From the NCBI RefSeq assembly GCF_900108225.1, contig NZ_FNUZ01000007.1, forward strand, positions 124,001 to 188,000: 64,000 nucleotides of DNA, read 5' to 3'. Shown one piece after another: positions 1 through 9,202 of the stretch. Source of the DNA: Thalassococcus halodurans. GTDB lineage: Bacteria; Pseudomonadota; Alphaproteobacteria; Rhodobacterales; Rhodobacteraceae. The notes below the pieces were generated by a model. That model saw only the letters and a program-made list of their open reading frames with translations, searched no databases and had not been told where the DNA came from. The position numbers and the translations under genes were made by a program. Positions within the stretch are counted from its first letter, which is position 1; each line of letters starts with the position of its first letter.

Positions 1-1463
1 ATGATCGAGAACATGCGCCGTTGCTTTTCGTCCTTTTCCTGCAGTTCCGACAACGTCCGCCGCAGCTTGGTGGCCTGTACATTCTGCTCGGTCACATCCA
101 GCACCAGACCGAAAGCAAGGATCAGACCGCTGTCGGTTTGTTCGGACCAGACATAAATCATCAGATCGCGGATATCGTCTTCGTGTCGCGTGACGCGGAT
201 GTTCAGGTTGGCGTTTTTGCCTGCCTCAAGAAAGTTGATGCTTTCAAGCGCCAGCCGATCTTCGGGCCGCATCCTTTGAAGAACCGTCTCAAGGCTCATG
301 ACCGATTGGTCGATGCCCATGACGCGCATGCCGGTTTTGTCCAAACGGATCAAACCACGCTTCAGGTTAACCGCGAAAATACCCACATCGGCAAAGTCGC
401 GCGCCGCATCCAGACGGTTTATGTTATTGACGTGCTCCTGTTCGCGCGTCTCGAAATAGCTGCGCAGGGCCAGAACGAATGTCCCGATTTGCAAGACGAT
501 GATCGAATAGGTGTCAAGCAACGCCTCTTCGGCAGACACAAAAACCTGATCGTTCAGATAAGTACCCGTGGCCGCAGCGTAAATCGCAACCCCCAACGCC
601 AGCGACAGTGTCGCGATCGAACTTGGCAAAACCACAGCCAGAAAGACCGCCACGACAGAGGCATCAAGCGCCGGAAAGCCGCCCAATCCGTTCGTGTGCA
701 AAAAGGCAAGCGCGATGAACAGAAGAATGGTCGCGGCCAATGACCGGAAATCACGGCGTTTCGGACGCTGCAAAATGATCAGGAAGAACGCCAACACGAC
801 CGAACCGCCGCGCAACGCACGACGAATGGCTAGCTCGACATAGTTGTCGCCCAATCCGGCCATCGCCCGAATGTCCGGATCAAGCCCCTGAAAAACGACC
901 GAGGTCGTCAGGATAAAGGTCACGTTCACGATTAAGAAAATCGCTGCAGTCAGCATCACCTGCGCGATGTCCGCGCCGTAGGGCGTGAACCGCTGCGGAC
1001 CAAGATTGATGCTGGCCACGGAAAGGCCGATGATCGTGCCCATGACCATATTGGAAATCAGGAAATACAGCACGATCTCGGGCGCTTGTTGCAGCGTGAA
1101 CTGCCATGCATCGTTGTTCAGCGCCGGGATCATGATCGGCACAAGGAAAATGGCCCCCGCCGCCAAGGTCGGCATCCAGAACAGGCGCACCGGATAGACA
1201 AGAATGCCCAGAATGATGGAATAGAGCGAGATTGCTGGCGAGTACTGAACGGCAAAGTCGTTCCGCCCATGCACCAGCGCCCCGTAGGTCATCGCCACGG
1301 TCCAGAACAGCACCAGAGGAGCAAAATAGATCAGCCCTTTGACGGGGTGTTTTTTGATCGCCCTGCGCAAACGGAAAAGGCGCGAAACCGAAAAGGTTTC
1401 ACGCAAAGGCTCGGGTACACCCAGATCACTTCTGAAAGGTTGGCCGTCCGTGTGCTCAGTCAT
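1..1463 (-). CDS. Membrane-bound sensor histidine kinase (partial, 3' end outside window)
   Basis: Read by eye on the minus strand, this frame is open from an ATG at 1463 to the window edge (487 codons plus two bases). The N-terminal ~330 residues form a multi-pass membrane region of about eight hydrophobic segments, recalling MASE1-like integral membrane sensor domains. A PAS-like segment follows at about 350-460 (LDAARDFADVGIFAVNL to LVLDVTEQN), then a charged linker that ends in RRMFSII just at the edge. That ending is typical of the residues immediately before the ISHELRTP phosphoacceptor box, so a HisKA/HATPase module, perhaps with a receiver, probably lies outside. The signal sensed cannot be told. 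Kinase identity is inferred because the catalytic part is not visible. Confidence 0.7.
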   Translation of the reverse strand, partial: MTEHTDGQPFRSDLGVPEPLRETFSVSRLFRLRRAIKKHPVKGLIYFAPLVLFWTVAMTYGALVHGRNDFAVQYSPAISLYSIILGILVYPVRLFWMPTLAAGAIFLVPIMIPALNNDAWQFTLQQAPEIVLYFLISNMVMGTIIGLSVASINLGPQRFTPYGADIAQVMLTAAIFLIVNVTFILTTSVVFQGLDPDIRAMAGLGDNYVELAIRRALRGGSVVLAFFLIILQRPKRRDFRSLAATILLFIALAFLHTNGLGGFPALDASVVAVFLAVVLPSSIATLSLALGVAIYAAATGTYLNDQVFVSAEEALLDTYSIIVLQIGTFVLALRSYFETREQEHVNNINRLDAARDFADVGIFAVNLKRGLIRLDKTGMRVMGIDQSVMSLETVLQRMRPEDRLALESINFLEAGKNANLNIRVTRHEDDIRDLMIYVWSEQTDSGLILAFGLVLDVTEQNVQATKLRRTLSELQEKDEKQRRMFSI

Positions 1464-1646
1464 TTCTTATGGCGCTTCAATCGGCTTACACTTGATATCG
1501 GTTCGTTACTTGCAAATTTAGATGTCGCCCATAATCACCTTATCCCATGGGAATACGACGTTTTCAGGGCACAACAGGCTTACAAACACATAGCACTCGG
1601 CCTTTTGTTGCTAGCTATCCGAAAGGTGACAGTACTGCCCGATCTG

Positions 1647-2471
1647 CTAGGCAGCTCTGCGCCCTAACCCGCTGCGCCACACCAAGCTTAGTACGAAAAG
1701 CCCCGAAAAAATAAGGATAATTGTCGGAGCTGGGGCGCTATCTATCCAAAAGCTCAGGTAGATGCCGGATATGCACGAAAGAAGTGCGACTAGTACGGAA
1801 TAGATCAACATTAGCGAGAACTTATCGGTCATCAGATAGGCGATTGCGCCCGGTGCAATCAGCATGCCAATCGCCAGAACCAACCCCACAGACGACAGCA
1901 TCGCTACGATCATGCCCGACAACATCGCCAGCAATCCGTAATGGATCACCCGAACTGGCAGTCCCGCAATGCGGGCGTGCATCGGGTCAAACGCATGGGC
2001 CAGAACCATGCGCCATGTCGCCAGAAGGATGACCGCGACTGCAATGGAAATCGCACCTGCCGTCCACAAATCCTCGGGCCCGACACCCAGCATGTTGCCG
2101 AACAAGATATGATCCAGATGCACATCGCTTTCGATCGCGGTGTAAAGCACGATGCCAAGCCCGAACATGCCGGAAAACACGACGCCCATTACCGTATCCT
2201 GTTTGACCCGTGATGTGTTCGCCAGAAATCCGGTGGACACGGCACAAAACAGCCCCGCCAGAAACGCGCCAAGGATCAGGGGCGCGCCAACCACATAGGC
2301 CAGCACCACACCCGGCAAAACCGCGTGGCTCACCGCGTCGCCCATCAGGGACCAGCCTTTAAGAACCAGAAAACATGACAGCATCGCAGCGGCTGGTGCG
2401 ATCAGCATCATGATCAGAAAGGCGTTCTGCATGAACGGAAACTGGAACGGCAGCAGCAGCTCTTGGATCAT
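1647..2471 (-). CDS. sitD: Manganese/iron ABC transporter permease SitD-like
   Basis: Integral membrane permease of the ABC-3 (ZnuB/MntB/SitCD) family, 274 residues with about eight hydrophobic segments. The family signature GWSLMGDAVSHAVLPGVV near residues 39-56 is present. It overlaps the preceding permease gene by four bases and is the last gene of the minus-strand order sitA-sitB-sitC-sitD. Two different permeases in one operon are characteristic of SitABCD rather than ZnuABC. Substrate preference (Mn(II) and possibly Fe(II)) is inferred from the binding-protein ligands and the adjacent Mur-like regulator. Confidence 0.88.
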   Translation of the reverse strand: MIQELLLPFQFPFMQNAFLIMMLIAPAAAMLSCFLVLKGWSLMGDAVSHAVLPGVVLAYVVGAPLILGAFLAGLFCAVSTGFLANTSRVKQDTVMGVVFSGMFGLGIVLYTAIESDVHLDHILFGNMLGVGPEDLWTAGAISIAVAVILLATWRMVLAHAFDPMHARIAGLPVRVIHYGLLAMLSGMIVAMLSSVGLVLAIGMLIAPGAIAYLMTDKFSLMLIYSVLVALLSCISGIYLSFWIDSAPAPTIILIFSGLFVLSLVWRSGLGRRAA

Positions 2472-3319
2472 TCCGCCACCTCTGCAGCAACCCGTCGTTT
2501 CGCCGCCAAAAGCCCGTGTTTTGGTGCAAACAGATAGGCCATCAGGAACAGCGCCGTTTGCAGGCAGACGATAATGCCGCCAGTCGCGCCGTTCAGGAAA
2601 TAGCTCAGATAAGCCCCCACCGCGCAGGTCACCGCGCCGAAGATCACCGAAATCAGGATCAGACGCGGGAAGTGATCGCTTAGCAGATAGGCCGTCGCCC
2701 CCGGTGTCACCACCAGCGCAATCACCAGAAACGCGCCCACAGTCTGCATCGCCGCCACGGTACAGGCCGCCAGAAGCGTAAAGAACACAACGCGCAGGCC
2801 CGTCACTGGCAGGCCAATGCTGCGTGCGTGGTTTTCATCGAAAAACACCGCCATCAGATCACGCCATTTGGCCAGCAGCACAATCATCGACACCGCCCCG
2901 ATGATGACCAGTTGCACCGTATCCTCGACCGAGATCGCCAGAATGTTGCCCATTGTTATGGTCTGCACAGACACCGACATCGGGTTCAGCGACACCATAA
3001 ACAGGCCCAGTCCGAAAAAGCCGGTAAAGATTAGCCCGATGATCGCGTCTTCCTTGAGGCCCGTCCGGCTGCGCAAGAACAACATCGACAGCGCCGCCAA
3101 GCCACCCGCCAGAAACGCGCCCAAGGCAAAGGGCAGGCCCAGCATATAAGCTCCCGCCACACCCGGAACGATCGAATGGGACAGCGCGTCGGCAATCAGC
3201 GACCAGCCCTTCAGCATCAGGTAGGATGACAGGAACGCACAGACAGCCCCAACCAACGCCGACACCCAGATCGCGTTGGTCATGTAGTTATAGGCAAAGG
3301 GTTCCAGCAGGACCGACAT
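2468..3319 (-). CDS. sitC: Manganese/iron ABC transporter permease SitC-like
   Basis: Second ABC-3 family permease, 283 residues and mostly hydrophobic, with the conserved LKGWSLIADALSHSIVPGVA segment near residues 37-56. It pairs with the downstream permease to form the inner-membrane channel. It starts three bases after the ATPase stop and overlaps sitD by four bases, so translation is probably coupled. The C-terminal tail is charged (AAKRRVAAEVAE) and presumably cytoplasmic. Confidence 0.88.
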   Translation of the reverse strand: MSVLLEPFAYNYMTNAIWVSALVGAVCAFLSSYLMLKGWSLIADALSHSIVPGVAGAYMLGLPFALGAFLAGGLAALSMLFLRSRTGLKEDAIIGLIFTGFFGLGLFMVSLNPMSVSVQTITMGNILAISVEDTVQLVIIGAVSMIVLLAKWRDLMAVFFDENHARSIGLPVTGLRVVFFTLLAACTVAAMQTVGAFLVIALVVTPGATAYLLSDHFPRLILISVIFGAVTCAVGAYLSYFLNGATGGIIVCLQTALFLMAYLFAPKHGLLAAKRRVAAEVAE

Positions 3320-3322
3320 GGC

Positions 3323-4072
3323 CTATTCCGCCGCATCCAGAAAGATCGCGTTGCTGCGCCCGCCACCAAAGGCACGGCGAAGCTTTTCCGGTGTGAAGGT
3401 TTGCTCCAAAGGCCCCGCATCCAGAACAGTGCCATCCACCAGAACCGCATGATCGCAGAACTGCGGCACGGTGTTCAGGTGGTGCGTCGCAACGAGGATC
3501 ACGGCACCTTCGTCACGCAAAGCGCGCAGCAGGTCCATGATCTGCTCTTCGGTCTGGACGTCAACACCGGCAAAGGGTTCGTCCAGCAGAATAACCTGCG
3601 CCTCTTGTGCCAGCGCACGGGCCAAGAAGACCCGCTTTTTCTGACCCCCAGACAGCTCACCAATCTGGCGGTTCTGATAGTCCTGCATGCCGACACGGCT
3701 TAGCACGGCCTCGACCGCCAGTTTGTCAGCCGCCTTCGGACGACGCAGAAATCCCATCCGGCCATAGCGGCCCATCATGACCACATCCTTGACCAGCACG
3801 GGGAAAGACCAATCAACCTCTTCCGACTGGGGAACATAGGCAACCATTTGTTGATCCAGCGCCTGTTCGGCGGGTTTGCCCAGAAACTCGACCGTGCCTG
3901 ATGTAACTTTCACAAAGCCCATCAGCGCCTTGAACAACGTGGACTTCCCCGCGCCGTTCACACCCAAAAGCGCGGTGATCGATTTTTCTGGCAGTTCGAA
4001 ACTCGCATCACGCAGCGCAACATGGCCGTTGGGGTACGTGACCCCGATCCCGTTTGCGCGCAGGCCGGTCAT
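3323..4072 (-). CDS. sitB: Manganese/iron ABC transporter ATP-binding protein SitB-like
   Basis: Cytoplasmic ATPase of 249 residues. Walker A GVNGAGKST lies near residue 38, the signature LSGGQKKR near 140, Walker B VILLDEPFAGVD near 160, and the H-loop His in ILVATHH. It overlaps the stop of the binding-protein gene by four bases (ATGA). Architecture and length match MntB/SitB ATPases of metal-type ABC systems. Confidence 0.9.
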   Translation of the reverse strand: MTGLRANGIGVTYPNGHVALRDASFELPEKSITALLGVNGAGKSTLFKALMGFVKVTSGTVEFLGKPAEQALDQQMVAYVPQSEEVDWSFPVLVKDVVMMGRYGRMGFLRRPKAADKLAVEAVLSRVGMQDYQNRQIGELSGGQKKRVFLARALAQEAQVILLDEPFAGVDVQTEEQIMDLLRALRDEGAVILVATHHLNTVPQFCDHAVLVDGTVLDAGPLEQTFTPEKLRRAFGGGRSNAIFLDAAE

Positions 4073-4968
4073 GATTGTAAGCCTTCCAAGATCGTCTCGG
4101 ATGTGACCCGCAGCAAATCCAGATAGGTCGGCACGGGGCCGTCAGCCTCGGATAGGGAGTCCACAAAAAGCACCCCGCCATAGGCCGCGCCGGTTTCACG
4201 GGCGATCTGTTTGGCCGGACGATCCGAGACTGTGGATTCCGAGAAAACGGCAGGCACGCCATTCGCGCGGACCGCGTCGATGACATCCTTGATCTGCTTC
4301 GGCGTGCCCTGCTGATCCGCATTGATCGGCCAGAGGTACAGTTCCTTCAGGTCAAAATCCCGCGCCAGATAGGAAAACGCGCCCTCGGACGTTGCCAGCC
4401 AGCGCTGGTTTTCGGGCAGCGCACGCACCGCATCCCGCAACGGGCCAATCGTGTCGGCAATCTGGGTTTTGTAGACCTCGGCGTTGGCGGCATAGGCCTC
4501 GGCATTCGCTGGGTCGACCTCAGACAGCGCATCGCGGATGTTGTCCACATAAATCAGCGCGGAATCCAGCGCCATCCATGCATGCGGGTTCGGCTTGCCT
4601 TCATAGGACCCGCTGCTGATCGGCATCGGATCAACGCCGTCAGACAGAACAGCCGCAGGCACATTCCGCAGATTGCGGAAAAACTGTTCGAACCACAGTT
4701 CAAGGTTCATCCCGTTCCACAGGATCAAATCGGCATCTTGTGCCGCCAGAATATCGCGCGGGGTCGGCTGGTAGCCGTGGATTTCCGAACCCGGCTTGGT
4801 GATCGACACCACATCGGCCAGATCACCCGCCACGTTCTGCGCCATGTCTGCGATAATGGTGAAGGTGGTCGCCACCTTGATACGGCCGGATGCAAAGGCC
4901 CCTGCCCCCGTTCCGGCGAAAGCCGCGAAACCGGTGGTGCCAGCAATAAAGCCACGTCTTGTGAACAT
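4069..4968 (-). CDS. sitA: Periplasmic Mn(II)/Fe(II)-binding protein SitA-like
   Basis: Cluster A-I metal-binding lipoprotein-like family (PsaA/ZnuA/SitA), 299 residues. The start at 4968 is preferred because GGGAGC precedes it and the protein then opens with a twin-arginine-type leader (TRRGFIAG). The likely metal ligands are His64 (GSEIHGYQPTP), His129 (PNPHAW), Glu195 (ATSEGAFSY) and Asp270 (LFVDSL). The His-His-Glu-Asp set is that of Mn/Fe-binding members; zinc members have His at the third position. No His-rich zinc loop is present. It is the first gene of the sit operon, divergent from the Fur-family gene. Confidence 0.9.
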   Translation of the reverse strand: MFTRRGFIAGTTGFAAFAGTGAGAFASGRIKVATTFTIIADMAQNVAGDLADVVSITKPGSEIHGYQPTPRDILAAQDADLILWNGMNLELWFEQFFRNLRNVPAAVLSDGVDPMPISSGSYEGKPNPHAWMALDSALIYVDNIRDALSEVDPANAEAYAANAEVYKTQIADTIGPLRDAVRALPENQRWLATSEGAFSYLARDFDLKELYLWPINADQQGTPKQIKDVIDAVRANGVPAVFSESTVSDRPAKQIARETGAAYGGVLFVDSLSEADGPVPTYLDLLRVTSETILEGLQS

Positions 4969-4998
4969 GAAATGCTCCCATCTTGTCCCTTTATGCAT

Positions 4999-5015
4999 TT
5001 GCAACTGATTTGCAA
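4999..5015. promoter_or_regulatory. Candidate Mur/Fur-family operator, distal copy
   Basis: The 17-bp element TTGCAACTGATTTGCAA is an inverted repeat (TTGCAA-N5-TTGCAA) placed 31 bp upstream of the sitA start, in the sitA/mur divergent region. Known alphaproteobacterial Mur sites are TGCAA-rich palindromes. Assignment to the adjacent regulator is inference. Confidence 0.6.
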
Positions 5016-5028
5016 CTTGTCAAGCTTG

Positions 5029-5045
5029 TTGCGAACGATTTGCAA
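5029..5045. promoter_or_regulatory. Candidate Mur/Fur-family operator, proximal copy
   Basis: The 17-bp element TTGCGAACGATTTGCAA is an imperfect copy of the site at 4999-5015, exactly 30 bp away (three helical turns). It lies 43 bp before the mur start. Two in-phase sites suggest cooperative binding controlling both divergent genes. Confidence 0.55.
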
Positions 5046-5087
5046 GAAGGCTTGATGATTTTTCCGCCCCGTGCCAAAGAATAGGGC

Positions 5088-5504
5088 ATGACCAAAGCAG
5101 ATGACCTGACCCAAGCCCTGCGCGACGCAGGTGTGCGCATCACCCGCCAGCGGGCGGCTTTGCTGACCGTGATCGCGGGCGCAGATGACCATCCAGACGC
5201 CGTGGAACTGCACCGCCGCGCGTCCAAGGATATGCCAAGTCTGTCGCTGTCCACCGTCTACCGCACTCTGACCGCGCTTGAGGATCAGGGCGTCATCCAG
5301 CGCCATCAGTTCGACGGCACCCCTTCCCGCTTTGAGAAAGCCGAAGATGACCACCACGATCACATGATCGACGTGGACACCGGCGAAGTGATCGAATTCT
5401 GCTCGGACCGCATCGAACAGTTGCAAACCGAACTGGCCGCCGAAATCGGCTATGAAATCGTCCACCACCGGATGGAGCTCTACGTCCGGAAAAAGGACGG
5501 CTGA
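5088..5504 (+). CDS. mur: Fur-family transcriptional regulator, probably manganese-responsive Mur
   Basis: 138-residue Fur-family repressor. The N-terminal winged helix includes ITRQRAALLTVI and SLSTVYRTLTALEDQGVIQRH. The dimerisation domain carries the HHDH metal motif at residues 89-92, followed by MIDVDTGEVIEF. The CxxC zinc pairs of Zur or E. coli Fur are absent; only one Cys is seen. Location divergent from sitABCD and two shared palindromes favour Mur over Fur. Irr is unlikely because a haem regulatory motif is lacking. Confidence 0.85.
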   Translation: MTKADDLTQALRDAGVRITRQRAALLTVIAGADDHPDAVELHRRASKDMPSLSLSTVYRTLTALEDQGVIQRHQFDGTPSRFEKAEDDHHDHMIDVDTGEVIEFCSDRIEQLQTELAAEIGYEIVHHRMELYVRKKDG

Positions 5505-5588
5505 CTTTTTCCGCCGATAGGTGCGCGGGCTCTTTTCCCCGATTTGTCCTAAGGCTAGAACGAACCTCCAACACTTTCGGAGGCCTCC

Positions 5589-7913
5589 TTGGACACCAAC
5601 GCACGTATCGCCCAGCTGATCGCCACTGACATTTCGGCACAACCCCGTCAGGTGGATGCCGCCGTCAAACTGCTGGACGAAGGATCGACCGTTCCTTTCA
5701 TCGCCCGCTACCGGAAAGAGGCCACAGGTGGCTTGGACGATTCCCAACTGCGCACGCTGGCTGATCGGCTGTCTTACCTGCGTGAACTGGAAGCCCGCCG
5801 CGCGACCATCCTTGAATCCGTCAAATCCCAGGACAAGCTGACCGACGAACTGGCGCGGTCGATCGTGAACGCGACAACCAAGTCCGAGTTGGAAGACATC
5901 TACCTGCCCTATCGCCCCAAACGGCGCACCAAGGCGACCATCGCCAAGGAAAACGGGCTGGAACCACTGGCCGACGGCATCCTGAATGATCGCAGCGTCG
6001 ACCCCGAGGCCTTGGCCGCAACCTTTATCACCGAAAACGTGCCCGACGTAAAAACGGCCCTGAACGGCGCGCGCGACATCATCGCCGAACGCCTGTCCGA
6101 GGACGCCACCCTGCTGGGCCGCCTGCGCGATTTCATGCGGGCAGAGGCATGGCTGACATCCTCTGTCGTCGCAGGGAAAGAGGCTGAGGGTGCGAAATTC
6201 CAGGACTATTTTGACAAGCGGGAAAAATGGGCTGACGTTCCCTCTCACCGTGCATTGGCAATGCTTCGTGCTGCCAATGAGGGTATCGTAACGCTCGATA
6301 TCGCGCCCGATCCCGAAACCGGCGCACCCCGCGCGGCGGGTATTGTGGCGCAGGCACTGAACGTCGGTCAGGGTGGCAAAGGCGACGACTGGCTGCGCAC
6401 CATGGCGGGCTGGACGTGGCGCATCAAACTGTCACTGACCATGATGGTCGATCTGATGGGCGAAATGCGCGCCCGCGCCCATGAAGAGGCCATTCAGGTC
6501 TTTGCCCGCAACCTGAAGGATCTGCTACTGGCCGCCCCCGCTGGTGCAAAATCCGTGCTGGGCCTCGACCCCGGTATCCGGACAGGTGTGAAGGCCGCGG
6601 TGGTGGATGCGACGGGCAAGGTGCTGGCGACAGACACGCTCTATCCCTTCCAGCCCAAGAACGATGTGAACGGCGCGATTGCAGCCATCCACCGCCACAT
6701 CGCCCAGCACAACGTCGCCCTGATTGCCATCGGCAACGGCACAGCCAGCCGCGAAACCGAACGTCTGGTCGCGGACGCCATCAAACTGCTGCCCAAGGGC
6801 ATCCCCGCCCCCACCAAGGTCGTCGTGTCCGAGGCGGGTGCATCGGTCTATTCGGCCTCGGAGCTTGCCGCCAAGGAATTCCCCGATCTCGACGTGTCGC
6901 TGCGTGGCGCCGTGTCCATCGCCCGCCGCCTACAGGATCCGCTGGCCGAACTGGTCAAGATCGAGCCCAAAGCCATCGGCGTGGGCCAGTATCAGCACGA
7001 CGTGGACCAATCCCGCCTGACCAAAGCGCTGGATGCCGTGGTCGAAGACGCCGTGAACGCGGTTGGCGTTGATCTGAACACGGCCTCGGCCCCGCTTCTG
7101 GCGCATGTGTCGGGCCTTGGCCCTGTGTTGGCCGAGGCTGTCGTCGCCCATCGCGACTCCAACGGACCCTTCAAAGATCGCAAATCCCTGCTCAAGGTCG
7201 CGCGCCTTGGGCCCAAGGCGTTTGAACAATGTGCGGGCTTCTTGCGTATCCGCGACGGCGAGGAACCTCTGGATGCGTCCTCGGTCCACCCCGAAGCCTA
7301 TGGCGTCGCGCGCAAGATCGTTGCCGCCTGTGGCCGTGATCTACGCGATGTGATGAAGGACCCTGCCCTTCTGAAACGCCTGAACCCTGCTGATTTCGCC
7401 GATGACACCTTCGGTCTGCCCACCGTTCGCGACATCTTTGGCGAATTGGAAAAGCCCGGACGCGACCCTCGCCCGAGCTTCAAGACCGCGCAATTCACCG
7501 ACGGCGTCGAAACCATCAACGATCTGCGCGAAGGTATGGTTCTGGAAGGCACCGTCACCAACGTCGCCGCCTTCGGGGCCTTCGTTGATATCGGCGTCCA
7601 TCAGGATGGTCTGGTCCACGTCAGCCAACTGGCCGACCGGTTCGTGAAAGACCCGCATGAGGTGGTCAAAACCGGCGATGTCGTCAAAGTCCGCGTGACC
7701 GAGGTCGACGTCCCCCGCAAACGCATCGGCCTGTCCATGCGCAAAGACGGCGGCACCTCCGCGAAAGAGGCCCGCACCGAACGCAGCGCCGGTCCGTCCC
7801 ATGGCACGGGTCGCCCCCAGCGGCACAACGGCAAATCCGCGCCAAAACCCAAACAGGACAATTCACAGGGCGCACTTGGTGCTGCCCTGCTGGAAGCGAT
7901 GAAAAAGCGCTAA
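5589..7913 (+). CDS. tex: Tex family RNA-binding transcription accessory protein
   Basis: 774 residues, full length for Tex. In order: N-terminal helical Tex domain (1-190), central YqgF/RNase H-like domain (about 320-450, [19 protein letters not shown]), helix-hairpin-helix repeats (about 490-560) and a C-terminal S1 domain (about 645-715, [21 protein letters not shown]). The tail is basic and low complexity. The chosen start is TTG, directly behind a GGAGG sequence at 5579-5583; no suitable ATG is nearby. Tex binds nucleic acid and affects transcription in other bacteria. It overlaps the convergent GntR gene by four bases. Confidence 0.93.
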   Translation: MDTNARIAQLIATDISAQPRQVDAAVKLLDEGSTVPFIARYRKEATGGLDDSQLRTLADRLSYLRELEARRATILESVKSQDKLTDELARSIVNATTKSELEDIYLPYRPKRRTKATIAKENGLEPLADGILNDRSVDPEALAATFITENVPDVKTALNGARDIIAERLSEDATLLGRLRDFMRAEAWLTSSVVAGKEAEGAKFQDYFDKREKWADVPSHRALAMLRAANEGIVTLDIAPDPETGAPRAAGIVAQALNVGQGGKGDDWLRTMAGWTWRIKLSLTMMVDLMGEMRARAHEEAIQVFARNLKDLLLAAPAGAKSVLGLDPGIRTGVKAAVVDATGKVLATDTLYPFQPKNDVNGAIAAIHRHIAQHNVALIAIGNGTASRETERLVADAIKLLPKGIPAPTKVVVSEAGASVYSASELAAKEFPDLDVSLRGAVSIARRLQDPLAELVKIEPKAIGVGQYQHDVDQSRLTKALDAVVEDAVNAVGVDLNTASAPLLAHVSGLGPVLAEAVVAHRDSNGPFKDRKSLLKVARLGPKAFEQCAGFLRIRDGEEPLDASSVHPEAYGVARKIVAACGRDLRDVMKDPALLKRLNPADFADDTFGLPTVRDIFGELEKPGRDPRPSFKTAQFTDGVETINDLREGMVLEGTVTNVAAFGAFVDIGVHQDGLVHVSQLADRFVKDPHEVVKTGDVVKVRVTEVDVPRKRIGLSMRKDGGTSAKEARTERSAGPSHGTGRPQRHNGKSAPKPKQDNSQGALGAALLEAMKKR

Positions 7914-8578
7914 ACGTCCACGTTGGACAGGATATGTTCGGCTGAGAACGCGATATGCGTTTTCAGCGCCTCTTCTGCCTGAACAGCATCGCGATTGCGC
8001 AGCGCCCGCACGATTGCCCCGTGCTGATCGTGCGAGGTATTCAGCCGCGCGGGCGTGTCCACCTGACGGGCCACCAGCCCGATCAAACGCCCCCGCACAC
8101 CGGTGCGCATCACAACCAGGTCTGGGTTTTTGGTGCTGCGGCAGATCATATCGTGAAAGCGCGCGTTCGCACGGTCATAGGCATCGTAATCCTCGGCCTC
8201 GACCATCGCCCCCATCTGGCGGTGCAACTCTTCCAATGCCCATACTTCGCCAAGCGTCATCCGCTCGGCCGCAAGCCTGACACAAAGCAGATCAATCTCG
8301 CTCAGCGCCTCGAACATCTGCGCAATCCGTTCTCGGGTGATCTCGGCAACCACCAGACCTTTGGAATAACTCCGCTCTGCCAGATTGCGCGCCACGAGCG
8401 TGTGCATCACCGACTGGATATCCGCCCGTTCAACTCGATACTTTTCGGACAACCAAACTTCGTCCAAAACAGTGCCAGCGGGAAGTGCACCGCTGACAAT
8501 ATCAGATTCAAGAGCGGCCGAAATTGCCGCTATCTGCGAAACCTGTTCGCTGTGAATAAATGTGCCTGTGGTGTTCAT
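7910..8578 (-). CDS. GntR/FadR-family transcriptional regulator (FCD domain)
   Basis: 222 residues from the ATG at 8578. An N-terminal winged helix (residues ~15-80, [21 protein letters not shown]) is followed by an all-helical FCD domain with candidate metal-binding residues in [18 protein letters not shown] and LKTHIAF. The helix-turn-helix is less canonical than usual (no LSRTPVREAL-type segment). The gene converges on tex and lies near, but not inside, the hexuronate operon, so its target is unknown. An upstream GTG at 8599 is a possible longer start but has no better ribosome binding site. Confidence 0.8.
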   Translation of the reverse strand: MNTTGTFIHSEQVSQIAAISAALESDIVSGALPAGTVLDEVWLSEKYRVERADIQSVMHTLVARNLAERSYSKGLVVAEITRERIAQMFEALSEIDLLCVRLAAERMTLGEVWALEELHRQMGAMVEAEDYDAYDRANARFHDMICRSTKNPDLVVMRTGVRGRLIGLVARQVDTPARLNTSHDQHGAIVRALRNRDAVQAEEALKTHIAFSAEHILSNVDV

Positions 8579-8718
8579 GGATCGACAATAATCACCCACA
8601 CGCTACAGGCGAATGACAATCAAACTGTCAGTATCTTTTGCCTACTCACATCCAGCTTATCCGCTCAATCCTTGGGCAAACGTCCAATTTTCAAGCAATC
8701 GGTGATTTTGAACGAAAA

Positions 8719-8753
8719 CAGGGGGGCGAAAAACTTCCCGTTTCGCCCCCCTG
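8719..8753 (-). terminator. Strong Rho-independent terminator downstream of hemP
   Basis: Perfect 13-bp stem (CAGGGGGGCGAAA with TTTCGCCCCCCTG) around a 9-base loop. On the minus strand it is followed by TTTTCGTTC. It sits 89 bases after the hemP stop and also separates hemP from the gntR promoter. Confidence 0.85.
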
Positions 8754-8841
8754 CTTCCGCTTATCGAACCAATCCAACAGGTCACTATATGTTTGCAGGA
8801 CAGACCTATTGGCAGCGCGTGCCATCGCCGGTTCTTCAGGA

Positions 8842-8997
8842 TTATTTCGTCAAAATCAGTTTGCCCGCGCGGGTGATCCGCAGCGTGTAGACTTGGTCGT
8901 TCAAACGGATATGGGCCAGTGTGCCGCCCGAGGTCAGAAGCTCGGCTTCATGCGTGGGGACGATTTGCGCGCCTTCGACGCTAACTTCACGGTTCAT
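8842..8997 (-). CDS. hemP: HemP family hemin uptake protein (small orphan)
   Basis: 51 residues: MNREVSVEGAQIVP, then the conserved HemP core (LLTSGGTLAHI, LNDQVYTLRITRAGKLILTK). HemP proteins of this size accompany haem uptake loci and are iron regulated; in some bacteria they act as regulators of haem-uptake genes. Here no hmu genes are adjacent, so it is a single-gene unit with its own terminator. GAGGG lies about 11 bases upstream, and an alternative ATG codon lies immediately upstream at 9000. The upstream region holds an AT-rich ATTCCTGATAGAATTA element near 9112-9127, a weak candidate for an iron-responsive operator. Confidence 0.85.
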   Translation of the reverse strand: MNREVSVEGAQIVPTHEAELLTSGGTLAHIRLNDQVYTLRITRAGKLILTK

Positions 8998-9171
8998 CAT
9001 TGTGTGTGCCCTCAGTCAGGGTTGGCCATTTCGGCAAATTGCAGGAACGCCAAGGGCAACCCCCTGGCACAGCGATCTGATCTGGCTGACCCTGTGCGGG
9101 GTGGCTGAGTTATTCCTGATAGAATTAGTAGGGTTTGTCAAGGCGGGAATCCGAGCACCCCCTAAAACAAA

Positions 9172-9197
9172 AAACGCGAAGGTTTCCCTTCGCGTTT
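9172..9197 (-). terminator. Rho-independent terminator of the hexuronate operon
   Basis: Perfect 11-bp stem AAACGCGAAGG / CCTTCGCGTTT with a four-base loop. On the minus strand it is followed by a T-rich tract (TTTGTTTTAGG). It begins six bases after the uxaA stop and ends the ten-gene operon. Confidence 0.9.
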
Positions 9198-9202
9198 CGA
9201 TC

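Noticed and set aside
21-743. A 240-codon plus-strand frame at the window start
   Set aside because: It is antisense to the continuous sensor kinase frame, which has membrane segments and a PAS-like domain; the plus frame is basic and low complexity.
1464-1646. Possible gene or RNA in the 183-base gap between the sensor kinase and sitD
   Set aside because: No open frame with a ribosome site and no convincing hairpin or RNA structure; probably only the kinase promoter and the sit 3' end.
1640-1695. tRNA-like phrase at the end of sitD (TGGCGCAGCGGGTTAGGGCG on the minus strand)
   Set aside because: It resembles a D-arm, but no matching acceptor stem, anticodon arm or TTC loop could be found; it encodes the SitD C-terminus.
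4725-6248. A 507-codon minus-strand frame across sitA, the mur operators and tex
   Set aside because: It would span a divergent promoter and the start of three secure genes. Its C-terminal part is only a shifted frame of sitA.
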